NCBI GenBank assembly: GCA_959606905.1
Contig: CAUHML010000069.1
Location: 1 to 15,592 of the forward strand
Reading direction: 5' to 3'
From: an uncultured Bacteroides sp.
GTDB taxonomy: Bacteria; Bacteroidota; Bacteroidia; Bacteroidales; Bacteroidaceae
Length of the DNA: 15,592 nt
This document shows, piece by piece, positions 1 through 7,441 of this stretch. The notes under the pieces were generated by a model. It searched no databases. It saw nothing but the letters and a program-made list of their open reading frames with translations, and was not told the origin of the DNA. A program made the translations under genes and the position numbers. Within the stretch, counting starts at the first letter, position 1; each line of letters begins with the position of its first letter.

Positions 1-125
1 GATAACTCCTTGTCATCTATGCCACCTTGTACGTCCATCAGTTCGTTCAAGTCCAGCACTTGTTCTTCATCTTCGGAATAGCGGGTGTATTCCGGTTGCT
101 TGTTGTTGGGGTCTTCTTTTTTCAT
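1..125 (-). CDS. Double-glycine leader peptide precursor (3' end outside window)
   Basis: Partial gene, 41 complete codons visible, starting at the ATG on 125-123 and running off the left edge. The N-terminus is hydrophilic and rich in Asp, Glu, Asn and Lys, with no signal peptide. It then reads LDLNELMDVQGG (residues 24-35) followed by IDDKEL. Relative to the GG this places Leu at -12, Glu at -8, Leu at -7 and Val at -4, the classic recognition pattern of peptidase-C39 exporters. It lies 52 bases downstream of the HlyD gene on the same strand, as expected for the substrate of that export operon. The mature part is mostly outside the window, so its class (bacteriocin, modified peptide or signal) cannot be told. 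The leader call is secure; the function is inferred. Confidence 0.72.
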   Translation of the reverse strand, partial: MKKEDPNNKQPEYTRYSEDEEQVLDLNELMDVQGGIDDKEL

Positions 126-177
126 ATTCTTCTTTGTTTAAGTTGGTTATTCTCTGTAGTAGTGAAAAAAAACGGTG

Positions 178-1323
178 TTACTCCGTGGTGGAAAACAATT
201 CATACACGGGTGCGAAAATCCTGCTCAGTATGCTCCGGCTCGAAGTGATGATCTCCGCCCGGCCGGACATGTCTATTTCATATTTTATTTCCTTTCTGTT
301 GGTTGTCACCAGTCCGTCCGGAAAGTCCACTTCCACGGCATAACTTTTATTGTAAGGCACAAAAGAGACGGAGGCGATTCTTCCCGGCAGTACGCCATAC
401 GAGTGGGTGGGGTATTTGTTCAGTTCGATATTTACTTTGTCGCCCACGGCAATTTCCGCCACTTCGTCTTGTGAAAGAGTGATGTGCCCGAGGGGATTCC
501 CCTGCTGCTTGGAGATAACGGTGCACAGGGTGTCTCCTTCATTTACCCGGGCGCTCATGCCCCATGTCTTTCCCCATACCACTATGCCGTCGTGATGGCT
601 TTTGATGAGGTACTTCTTGTCCCACGTGCGGAGGCTGTTCACCATGTTTTCGTAAGCCAGTTCCAGCATCCGGAGGTTTTTGGCAGTCTCCATCCGGTGG
701 TTTATATCCAGTTCAAAGAGTTCGCGTTTCACATTCAGCACCGCCATGGCATCTGCCTTACCGGTACTTTCCAGTATCCGGAGTTCTTCATCTAGGTATT
801 TTTTCTTCTGCGGATAGATATCAAACTCCTGATACATCACGCACGTACGCACGGCTTGGGTGAACTGTTCGTAGGCGGAAGACATTTCACCCATGATGAG
901 GTCAAAGGGATAGTCTTGCAGGTACTTGATGTCGTTGGTGCGGTAGTACCATTCTATTTTGGTCAGTACGCGGCAAAATGTTTGTACGTCTTCCAGTAGG
1001 GCAGTATTTTTCAGTATGCCCAGCGTGTCGTTCTTTTGTACAGGTGATTGGTTTTCCACAAAAAAGCGGTCTATCATTCCTGTCTGATTGGCAGTGATCC
1101 ATTCCGCACTTCCCAAGTCGTCAATGGTTATCGTTTTTCTTATTGTGTCAGGATACTTAAATAATGCCGTGCCTGCAATAAGAAAAACAATCAGTCCATA
1201 TACGATGTAGCTTCCCGTATGGATCAACCATTCGGGCATATCTCCCAGCATATCATTGTTTTCGCGGCTATATACTTCTACCTTTTCCGGTCCGTCCGCA
1301 TCAGGTTTATAGATTTCCTCCAT
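178..1323 (-). CDS. HlyD-family periplasmic adaptor of a peptide exporter
   Basis: Membrane-fusion (adaptor) protein of 381 residues that would link the inner-membrane C39 ABC exporter to an outer-membrane TolC-type channel. A short cytoplasmic N-terminus is followed by one transmembrane helix at about residues 36-56. A first half of a lipoyl/barrel-sandwich region follows (about 75-110, with GMIDRFFVENQSPVQKNDTL), then a long helical hairpin (about 110-235), then the second lipoyl half and a beta-barrel domain (about 240-360; the HDGIVVWGKTWGMSARVNEGD motif is typical of where the two halves meet). Length fits the family. It starts 48 bases after the ABC exporter stop and precedes a double-glycine peptide gene. 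No TolC partner is in the window, so it is either further along the operon or elsewhere. Confidence 0.86.
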   Translation of the reverse strand: MEEIYKPDADGPEKVEVYSRENNDMLGDMPEWLIHTGSYIVYGLIVFLIAGTALFKYPDTIRKTITIDDLGSAEWITANQTGMIDRFFVENQSPVQKNDTLGILKNTALLEDVQTFCRVLTKIEWYYRTNDIKYLQDYPFDLIMGEMSSAYEQFTQAVRTCVMYQEFDIYPQKKKYLDEELRILESTGKADAMAVLNVKRELFELDINHRMETAKNLRMLELAYENMVNSLRTWDKKYLIKSHHDGIVVWGKTWGMSARVNEGDTLCTVISKQQGNPLGHITLSQDEVAEIAVGDKVNIELNKYPTHSYGVLPGRIASVSFVPYNKSYAVEVDFPDGLVTTNRKEIKYEIDMSGRAEIITSSRSILSRIFAPVYELFSTTE

Positions 1324-1371
1324 ACCTTATTGCTATTATTTTTTAATTCTCAATTCTCATTTTTAAATTTC

Positions 1372-3573
1372 CTAAGCGCTCAGTTCCAGCTGATTCTTCA
1401 CCAGCCTGTAGTAATCGCCCTGCCGGGCAATGAGTTCTTCGTGCGTGCCCCGTTCCGTTATCTCCCCTTCTTTCAGTACCACTATCTGGTCGGCATTCTT
1501 TACGGTGCTCAGGCGGTGCGCCACGATGACCACCGTTTTGTCCTTGAAGAATCTCTCCAGATTTTCCTGTATCACTTTCTCATTGTCCGTATCGAGCGCA
1601 TTCGTCGCTTCATCAAAAAACAGGTAATCGGGATTACGGTAAATGGCGCGCGCTATCAGGATGCGCTGCTTCTGCCCTTGGCTCAATCCTTGCCCCGTGT
1701 TACCTATTTTGGTGTTATACTTTAAAGGCAAGGATTCGATGAACTCACGTATATTTGCCATCTCTACGGCATACAGCAGGCGTTCTTTGTCTATCATGCT
1801 GCCATCCGGTGCTATGTTGTTGGCAATGGTATCGCCGAATATGAATCCCTCCTGCATCACTACTCCACAATGTTTGCGCCACTCCTTGAAACTGATTTTT
1901 TGTAGCGACTGATTGCCTATCATCACCGCTCCTCCGGTGGGAGGATAGAATCCGAGCATCAGTTTTATCAGCGTTGTTTTCCCACTGCCGCTGAGGCCCA
2001 CGATGGCGGTAGTCTTTCCGGCTGGTATGTCCAGCGATAGCCCTTTGATGATGCGTTTCGATTTTTCTGATCCGTAAGTAAAGACTACATTTTGCAATTG
2101 AATCGGGTCTTTGCCTGATATTTGGGTGTCCTGGTCCATGCCTTCTGTCTCTTCATCGGGCTTGCCATGTATTTCTCCGAGACGTTCCAGGCTGAGCTGC
2201 GCGTCCTGCGTGTCCTGCATGAAGGAAACGAATTGGCTGATAGGCCCTTGCATCTGTCCGATGATGTACTGTATGGAAAGCATCACACCCAGCGTGATAC
2301 TTCCATGTAGTACGGCGGTGGCAGAGAGAACTGTTATCAGTACGTTTTTCACTTCGTTGATAAGTACGGCTCCCACCTGCTGCCACTGCCCCAGGTTGAG
2401 TGAACTCATATTAATGCGGAAGAGAGAAGCTTGTATGTTTTCCCATTCCCAGCGTTTTTGCTGTTCGCAGCCCAGCAGCTTGATGTCCTGCATACCGTAG
2501 ATGAGTTGCATCAAATTATTCTGATTGACGGACATCTGTTCAAAGTTCTTCCTGTTCAAGTCGGCCCGCTTGCGCATGAACAGCTTTACCCAACCCATAT
2601 AGGCTGCGCTGAACAGGATGAAAATGAGGAATATTTTCCAGCTGTATATGGCCAGCACGATACCGAAGATGACTACCGTGAGGGTAGAGAACAAAATATT
2701 GAGCACGGACTGGGTGAGGAAACTCTCGATGCGGTTGTGGTCTTCGATGCGGCGTATCAAGTCGCCTGCCAGTTTGCTGTCAAAGAACCTCATGGGCAGC
2801 CGCATCAGCTTGGAGAGGAAATCCGAGATGAGCGACACGTTGACGCGCGTACTGATGTGGAGCAGTATACAGCGCCGGATCACCTCAATAAGTGTGCGGC
2901 TGAATACCAGCATGAGTTGTGCGGCCAAAATGAGCTGTATAAAATTCAGATTCCTGTGCCCTATGCCTTGGTCTACAATGGTTTGTGTAAGAAAAGGGAA
3001 GACCAGTTGCAGCAAACTGCCTGCCAGCAGGCCGATGATGAGCTGTATCATCGCCTTTTTGTAGGGACGTACATAGTGAAACAGATACCATAATGACAGC
3101 TTTTCATATTTTATGGGTTCCGCTTCATAAAATTGCGGGGTAACATCCAGCAAGAGGGCAATTCCTTTTTCTATTCCGCCTTGTGTGGTACTGATCCAGC
3201 ATTTTTTCAACTCCTGTTCCTCATATTTCAGCAATCCGTAGGCAGGGTCGGCAATGTAGAACCAAGTTTTGCCCCTTTTCTTTTCTATTTTATAGAGGAC
3301 CACGAAATGTTCCTGGTTCCAGTGGATGATGCATGGCAGTTTTGACTGTTGTTTCAGTTTTTCCATTGAAGTGCGTATACCGGTGGCGCGCAGCCCTATG
3401 CTGGCTGCCGCTTCACTGATACCTAGCAAGTTAACTCCCGTGCGCTGTATGTATGATTGCTCGCGTAACTGCTGTACGGAGAATGTCTTTCCATAATATT
3501 TGGCTATCATTCTCAGGCAGGAGGGGCCGCAGTCCATGCCGTCCAACTGTTTGTAGAATGGAAATTTGCTCAT
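1372..3573 (-). CDS. Peptidase C39-containing ABC exporter (bacteriocin/RiPP type)
   Basis: A 733-residue fused leader peptidase, membrane domain and ATPase. It cuts substrates after a double glycine and exports the rest. The C39 peptidase is at residues 1-130: Gln9 for the oxyanion hole, catalytic Cys15 in DCGPSC, His89 in QEHFVVLY and Asp109 in IADPAYG, so the peptidase looks active. The membrane domain is about 155-460. The nucleotide-binding domain is about 489-733: Walker A GLSGSGKTT (526-534), Q-loop VMQEGF, signature LSQGQ (630-634), Walker B YLFFDE (650-655) and H-loop His686. Its start codon overlaps the glycosyltransferase stop as ATGA (3570-3573), pointing to translational coupling. 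Substrates are probably the peptide at 1-125 and, by leader similarity, the one at 9086-9277. Confidence 0.95.
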   Translation of the reverse strand: MSKFPFYKQLDGMDCGPSCLRMIAKYYGKTFSVQQLREQSYIQRTGVNLLGISEAAASIGLRATGIRTSMEKLKQQSKLPCIIHWNQEHFVVLYKIEKKRGKTWFYIADPAYGLLKYEEQELKKCWISTTQGGIEKGIALLLDVTPQFYEAEPIKYEKLSLWYLFHYVRPYKKAMIQLIIGLLAGSLLQLVFPFLTQTIVDQGIGHRNLNFIQLILAAQLMLVFSRTLIEVIRRCILLHISTRVNVSLISDFLSKLMRLPMRFFDSKLAGDLIRRIEDHNRIESFLTQSVLNILFSTLTVVIFGIVLAIYSWKIFLIFILFSAAYMGWVKLFMRKRADLNRKNFEQMSVNQNNLMQLIYGMQDIKLLGCEQQKRWEWENIQASLFRINMSSLNLGQWQQVGAVLINEVKNVLITVLSATAVLHGSITLGVMLSIQYIIGQMQGPISQFVSFMQDTQDAQLSLERLGEIHGKPDEETEGMDQDTQISGKDPIQLQNVVFTYGSEKSKRIIKGLSLDIPAGKTTAIVGLSGSGKTTLIKLMLGFYPPTGGAVMIGNQSLQKISFKEWRKHCGVVMQEGFIFGDTIANNIAPDGSMIDKERLLYAVEMANIREFIESLPLKYNTKIGNTGQGLSQGQKQRILIARAIYRNPDYLFFDEATNALDTDNEKVIQENLERFFKDKTVVIVAHRLSTVKNADQIVVLKEGEITERGTHEELIARQGDYYRLVKNQLELSA

Positions 3574-4484
3574 AATTGTCTTTTTTGTTTTACTCTGTTT
3601 ATCAGCCAGTCGGCTATTTCGTTCATCCTTTCACTTTCGCTCTCAAAGAAGGCGCACAGGTGTTTTTGCCGTTCTATGATGTATTCCCGGTTTGCCAGTA
3701 GATCAATGATCTGCCTGTCCAGTTTCACGGGGGTAATTTTTTTTATTTCCTGTGGCGTGAACTCTGCCATGGGCACATGGGCAAAGGTGCATTCCGTCCA
3801 GTGGGTTATTCCTCCGGTGATAAGCGCCATGTCGCACAAGGGCAACAGGGCTTGCAGGCGGGGCAGGCGGTAAATGGCTATATTGGGCGGTAATGAAAAC
3901 AACCGGGTTTCCACCTCTCCATGATTGGTCAGCAGGATGAATTGATATTGCGGATGGATGCTCGCACTCTGCTTCATGGCTTTGTAGAATGATTCCATAT
4001 GTGAGGGGGTGTTCACTTTTCTTTCTTCTTCCTCGTCTTCCAGCAAGCCTATAATAACAGTGCGTGAACGGTCTTCTTTTATTTCCGTCAGTTTGTCGAT
4101 GAAATCATCGTCTTTTGCACCTTGCGGCAGCAATTTATAAGGAATAGGCGGCAGGGTGACGACGGGCATTTCCGGCATTAGGTCTATCTTTCTGTCGGTT
4201 TTGTTTATGGCTATAAACAGATAGTTTATGTCATATTCATTATAGACTTGCTGCTTATCTTGCAGTTGATAGTCCAGCAATGCCAAATGTGGCGTAAACC
4301 ATCGGAAATCATGTGGATAAATGATGCGTCCTATTCCTTTCCGCAGCAAACCGGTAGTGAAAACGGAGTCGGAGGTATCGGTATAATAGACCTTGTTTCC
4401 CCGTTCACTAATCAGGTATGCCAGTCGGGTGGTGGGACATACATTTCCTGCATCCGGTTTTATATCAAAAAGAAATTCAAACAT
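3570..4484 (-). CDS. GT-B glycosyltransferase-like protein (GT1/MGT type, short)
   Basis: A 304-residue protein without signal peptide or membrane helix. The N-terminus resembles the acceptor-side Rossmann fold of GT1 enzymes: GNVCPTTRLAYLISERGNKV matches the family pattern G-h-x-P-t-x-x-L-A-x-x-L-x-x-R-G-H-x-V, with Asn in place of the usual His. The C-terminal half carries the donor-side signature PPNIAIYRLPRLQALLPLCD followed by ALITGGITHWTECTFAHVPM, which follows the order of the UDP-glucuronosyltransferase-like motif (PQ..LL...D..ITGG..S..E....vPM). It is shorter than the usual 380-450 residues. It is translationally coupled to the C39 exporter, so a role in modifying the exported peptide is plausible, but it could equally act on another acceptor or be a non-catalytic relative. 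The family call rests on motif order only. Confidence 0.62.
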   Translation of the reverse strand: MFEFLFDIKPDAGNVCPTTRLAYLISERGNKVYYTDTSDSVFTTGLLRKGIGRIIYPHDFRWFTPHLALLDYQLQDKQQVYNEYDINYLFIAINKTDRKIDLMPEMPVVTLPPIPYKLLPQGAKDDDFIDKLTEIKEDRSRTVIIGLLEDEEEERKVNTPSHMESFYKAMKQSASIHPQYQFILLTNHGEVETRLFSLPPNIAIYRLPRLQALLPLCDMALITGGITHWTECTFAHVPMAEFTPQEIKKITPVKLDRQIIDLLANREYIIERQKHLCAFFESESERMNEIADWLINRVKQKRQL

Positions 4485-4516
4485 GCCCCGTTTTTCTCAT
4501 CACATTTCAATTCGTA

Positions 4517-4756
4517 TTATCCTACTACTTTAAAGCCTAATGACGTATATAGATTTTTGCCATCATAATAATATGTTCCTAAGAATTTATCGAAAAGGAT
4601 GCACACTTCCAGTTCATCGCGCATATAGGCAATGTACTCAAAGAGAGTGGAACGTGACATATCCATCTTTGCTGCAAATTCCTTGGATGTGCCTGTGCAC
4701 TTGTGCCGGATAAGAAAATCCATATAGAGGATTTTCTTAAGGTCTACTCGTTTCAT
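4517..4756 (-). CDS. Small helix-turn-helix DNA-binding protein
   Basis: A 79-residue protein. Residues about 10-48 form an HTH_11/DeoR-like winged helix: DFLIRHKCTGTSKEFAAKMD, then MSRSTLFEYIAYMRDEL as turn and recognition helix. A short beta wing follows (FLGTYYYDGKNL). There is no effector or WYL domain, so it is little more than a DNA-binding module. It lies 32 bases upstream of the glycosyltransferase gene and 34 bases downstream of the DUF3244-like gene, within the same transcription unit by spacing. It is a likely local regulator of the export operon; the target is unknown. Confidence 0.68.
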   Translation of the reverse strand: MKRVDLKKILYMDFLIRHKCTGTSKEFAAKMDMSRSTLFEYIAYMRDELEVCILFDKFLGTYYYDGKNLYTSLGFKVVG

Positions 4757-4790
4757 GGTCTTTGTAGTTTTTTAGGATGAATAATTAGGG

Positions 4791-5204
4791 TTATCTTTTA
4801 AAAGCTCCAACCAAGTATTTCCCATCTTCACTAGTTAGTTCTAATGTATATTCTCCGGATGGGAAACTGGCTATGGAAATGATAATATAGCTTGTTTGTG
4901 CTTGGGGCACTAACTGTTCATACATCACTTCTCCTGTTTGATTACCGGTGATGGTAATTTGTATGTCACAGTCCGGAGATGTGTTTTCAATGTAGATGTT
5001 CTGGCCATCGGTGCAGGCTGTGATGGGAATAGATGGCAGGCTTCGTGTATTAACTTTTTCTTGATTGCTATACCACTTCCCATTTATAATAATTTCTGTA
5101 CTATTACAAAAAGAATACACTTTCTGCACCGATAAACCACTAAGCAATATGGTGAATAATACCATACGCAAACTCCAAATCTTTAATTCTTTAGTTGTTT
5201 TCAT
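4791..5204 (-). CDS. DUF3244-like secreted protein
   Basis: A 137-residue protein with a cleavable-type signal peptide (basic start, hydrophobic stretch MVLFTILLSGLSV, likely cut near residues 30-32). The mature part is a small beta-sandwich: NIYIENTSPDCDIQITITGN, then a segment around VMYEQLVPQ, then FPSGEYTLELTSEDGKYLVG. This fits the Bacteroidales DUF3244 / secretion-tail-like beta-sandwich family. Function is unknown; it would be periplasmic or surface exposed. It is probably the first gene of the minus-strand operon, because a strong terminator lies at 5293-5335 just upstream. The 12-bp perfect palindrome AATAATATTATT at 5205-5216 abuts its start codon, but AT-rich palindromes arise easily. 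A -7-like TAACTTTA lies at 5234-5241 (minus strand) without a convincing -33. Confidence 0.72.
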   Translation of the reverse strand: MKTTKELKIWSLRMVLFTILLSGLSVQKVYSFCNSTEIIINGKWYSNQEKVNTRSLPSIPITACTDGQNIYIENTSPDCDIQITITGNQTGEVMYEQLVPQAQTSYIIISIASFPSGEYTLELTSEDGKYLVGAFKR

Positions 5205-5292
5205 AATAATATTATTGATTGATTGTTATGCTGTAAAGTTATGGATTTAGAATGAAAAACAGATAGACCGGATATGTACGTTATATGGACAA

Positions 5293-5335
5293 TTAAAAAA
5301 GAGATAATATGCTAATAATTAGAATATTACCTCTT
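5293..5335 (-). terminator. Rho-independent terminator of the TPR regulator gene
   Basis: On the minus strand, AAGAGGTAATAT (5335-5324) pairs with ATATTATCTCTT (5310-5299): twelve base pairs with one G-U and a 13-base loop, running into a T tract (5300-5295). It lies 33 bases past the stop of the TPR gene. It isolates that gene from the DUF3244/exporter operon, which therefore needs its own promoter in 5205-5292. Confidence 0.8.
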
Positions 5336-5367
5336 TGTGCGAATGCGGAATGTGGACAGTTGCTTCC

Positions 5368-7263
5368 CTAGAACTCCCATAGCCACAGATCCAGTGTCTG
5401 TCCTTTGCCGAATGCTCCTATCTTTTGAGTGATACGTTCTTTCAATCTTAATTTTCTTTTAGATACCGAAGCCGATTCTATCCCCAGCAAATCAGCTATT
5501 CCCGGATTGGCTATTCCCAACTTGATGAAGCAGCATATCTGCAAATCGCTTTCTGTCAATGAAGGTACAAGAGTGGAAAGCCTTACTATATAATTATCGA
5601 ATAATAGATTCATAGTTTCCTTTACCTCTTCCCATTGCTCGTCTTTCATGTATTGGGGCTTTGTCTTTAGCCGGTAAAGAATATCTGTCTTTTTTATCAG
5701 TTGGTTGCACAGGAATCTTTCACGATCATGCAATCGTTGGTTTTCTTCTCCTAAAAGTCCCAATCTTTCAAGTTCTTTGGACTTTTCATTCAGCGAAGAA
5801 GAATATTTATCAATATGTTGCTGCAACATTTTATTCTCTTGTTGCAGGGCTTCATTTTGGCATTTTATTTCAGATAGTACATTCTTTTGCTCCTCCAACT
5901 GTTCCTGCGCATCTTTATTCGCCTCCATTTGTTCTGCCAGTTCCTTCATGCGGCTTTGGTTACGACTGATTATTCTCTCATTCTCTTGTCTTTTTAAGGT
6001 ATTCAGCTGTATTTCTTCTTCATGTCTTTGTATGATATGCTCTTTACGGATTAATTTTCGCTGGTATATATAGATAAGGATAGCTATCAGGCAGAATACC
6101 ACTACCAATATGATTAGTACATTACGGATGATAGTATTATTTTCTATTTTTAGCTGGTTCTTTTCATTCAATAGTTTTTGCTGGTTATACTTTTCCTGCA
6201 TATTCATAAGCTCTTTATTTTTATGCAATTTCCAGACAGAATCTTGATAAACTACCATACTATCGCAATATAGGCTCATTTTTTCATAGTCTTTTTTCTC
6301 TTTGCTTAGATTATATAAAATTTCATAAGTTGCACAAATCGTTTCCATGCGATTGGAGGATAATGTTTTATTCAGATAATAATAGGCAGAATCTGTTTTA
6401 TTAATGCGTCTATATATGTCACCAATTACCAAGTAACTTTGTTCTAGCCTTTTTTTTAGGGGTAATTCGCTTGTTTCTTTAAGTATTAAAGCTTTTTGGG
6501 CATAGGATAGGGCAGGTTGATAATCTTTTGTTTCGGTATATACTCCTGCTAATTCGTTCATTCCATTTATTAATATACCATTATTATGTAGAGTTTCTGC
6601 CATTTGTATAGCTTCTTTATAATATTTGATGCTATTATCAAAATCAAATAATACGGAATATACTTTTCCCAAATCATAATATGCAGAACATATATAATTC
6701 TTATTTTCGGATAGCTTCGCATAGTGCAATGACTGTTTAAACATTTGCAATGCATATTCATTCAGCGAATTATATAGGTATATATTTCCTATACTGCTAT
6801 AAATCAAATGTGCCAGTTGATAGTCTTTCGTCTTTTCTACTTCTTCTATTGCTTTTAAATAGGATTCTTGTGCTTCATTCTTTTTATCAGCTTTTTCATA
6901 TAATACACCTTTATAATAAAGTACCATTGCTTTCCGTTGGGGATTGTCTTGCTTCATAAAGTAATCATAGGCTATATTAATTAAGGTAGAGTCAGCAAGT
7001 TCTTCTTTATAATTCTTATACTTGGCTTGCACTGTTAGCAACGCCCAAGTAGCATTTTGCAATTTGTCCGATGATGCCGGAACTTTCATCCCTTGCAATA
7101 CACCCAGTGCACTATCCGGATGTTCATACATCACCGCTTCCGCTTGAACCAATTCAAGCAACAACGCTTGTTGAGAAGCATTTTCTTTTTTTGTGCAGGC
7201 AGAAAGGAGTATACTTATTATTATAATAATAAAGTTTCTTTTTATTCCAATTGTTTTTTTCAT
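5368..7263 (-). CDS. TPR membrane regulator with C-terminal HTH
   Basis: A 631-residue protein. Residues 1-23 form a signal sequence with a lipobox-like LLSAC (Cys23). About 35-345 are tetratricopeptide repeats (for example AMVLYYKGVLYEKADKKNEA and YSSIGNIYLYNSLNEYALQM). A single transmembrane helix is at about 380-400, and a long charged coiled coil at about 405-530. The C-terminal part (about 565-610) has LTESDLQICCFIKLGIAN followed by IADLLGIESASVSKRKLRL, a LuxR-like helix-turn-helix. The layout implies a periplasmic TPR sensor linked through the membrane to a cytoplasmic DNA-binding domain, a common Bacteroidetes one-component design. The lipobox is odd alongside an internal membrane helix and may only be part of an ordinary signal anchor. 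The gene is divergent from the plus-strand cluster and followed by its own terminator, so it is a candidate regulator of both units; that is inference. Confidence 0.8.
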   Translation of the reverse strand: MKKTIGIKRNFIIIIISILLSACTKKENASQQALLLELVQAEAVMYEHPDSALGVLQGMKVPASSDKLQNATWALLTVQAKYKNYKEELADSTLINIAYDYFMKQDNPQRKAMVLYYKGVLYEKADKKNEAQESYLKAIEEVEKTKDYQLAHLIYSSIGNIYLYNSLNEYALQMFKQSLHYAKLSENKNYICSAYYDLGKVYSVLFDFDNSIKYYKEAIQMAETLHNNGILINGMNELAGVYTETKDYQPALSYAQKALILKETSELPLKKRLEQSYLVIGDIYRRINKTDSAYYYLNKTLSSNRMETICATYEILYNLSKEKKDYEKMSLYCDSMVVYQDSVWKLHKNKELMNMQEKYNQQKLLNEKNQLKIENNTIIRNVLIILVVVFCLIAILIYIYQRKLIRKEHIIQRHEEEIQLNTLKRQENERIISRNQSRMKELAEQMEANKDAQEQLEEQKNVLSEIKCQNEALQQENKMLQQHIDKYSSSLNEKSKELERLGLLGEENQRLHDRERFLCNQLIKKTDILYRLKTKPQYMKDEQWEEVKETMNLLFDNYIVRLSTLVPSLTESDLQICCFIKLGIANPGIADLLGIESASVSKRKLRLKERITQKIGAFGKGQTLDLWLWEF

Positions 7264-7288
7264 AGTATTTGCATTTATGTATAGCGAA

Positions 7289-7318
7289 CAAATATAGAAA
7301 TTAAAAACGATCTTGAAA
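7289..7318 (-). promoter_or_regulatory. Bacteroidales-type promoter for the TPR regulator
   Basis: On the minus strand TATATTTG (7296-7289) matches the Bacteroides -7 consensus TAnnTTTG exactly. TTTC (7318-7315) sits 18 bases upstream in the -33 position, whose consensus is TTTG. The -7 box lies 25 bases before the ATG at 7263, giving a leader of roughly 20 bases. No transcription start data are available. Confidence 0.55.
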
Positions 7319-7334
7319 AGATTTTATATCACTA

Positions 7335-7366
7335 TTTACAAAAAAAGAGTGATTGATTATAGTTTG
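7335..7366 (+). promoter_or_regulatory. Candidate promoter for the truncated radical SAM gene
   Basis: TTTA at 7335-7338 and ATAGTTTG at 7359-7366 are separated by 20 bases, resembling the Bacteroides -33 (TTTG) and -7 (TAnnTTTG) boxes with one mismatch in the first and a shifted TA in the second. Transcription would begin near 7372 and cross the hairpin at 7411-7437 before the first plausible start codon. Confidence 0.35.
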
Positions 7367-7410
7367 CATCCAGTGTTGATAGAAGTATTATGGATCTTAA
7401 ATATTCAATT

Positions 7411-7441
7411 TAGTAAGGAGGCATGCCCTCCTTACTATTTT
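7411..7441 (+). promoter_or_regulatory. Perfect 11-bp leader hairpin with short U run
   Basis: TAGTAAGGAGG (7411-7421) and CCTCCTTACTA (7427-7437) are perfect inverted repeats around a 5-base loop, CATGC, and TTTT follows (7438-7441). The 5' arm contains AAGGAGG, a perfect Shine-Dalgarno-like sequence that the fold would bury. It sits directly before the ATG at 7442. It could be an intrinsic terminator or attenuator in the leader, or the end of a lost upstream unit. Because it would be an unlikely coding stretch, it argues against a TTG start at 7313. Confidence 0.62.

Noticed and set aside
165..186. Terminator between the HlyD gene and the precursor
   Set aside because: On the minus strand there is a run of eight Ts, but the preceding stem (ACGG/CCGT) is only four base pairs and overlaps the stop codon; too weak to call.
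2431..3093. Long open frame on the plus strand opposite the exporter (220 codons)
   Set aside because: It is the antisense shadow of the C39 ABC exporter, whose domains are unmistakable on the minus strand; the product has no recognisable features.
5205..5260. Promoter of the exporter operon (TAACTTTA at 5241-5234, minus strand)
   Set aside because: The -7-like box is imperfect and no TTTG-like element lies 19-21 bases upstream; a promoter must exist between 5205 and 5292 but cannot be placed with confidence.
7313..7441. TTG-initiated N-terminal extension of the truncated radical SAM protein
   Set aside because: It would translate through a perfect 11-bp hairpin and candidate promoter, and the extra residues do not resemble a maturase N-terminus; ATG 7442 or 7463 is preferred.
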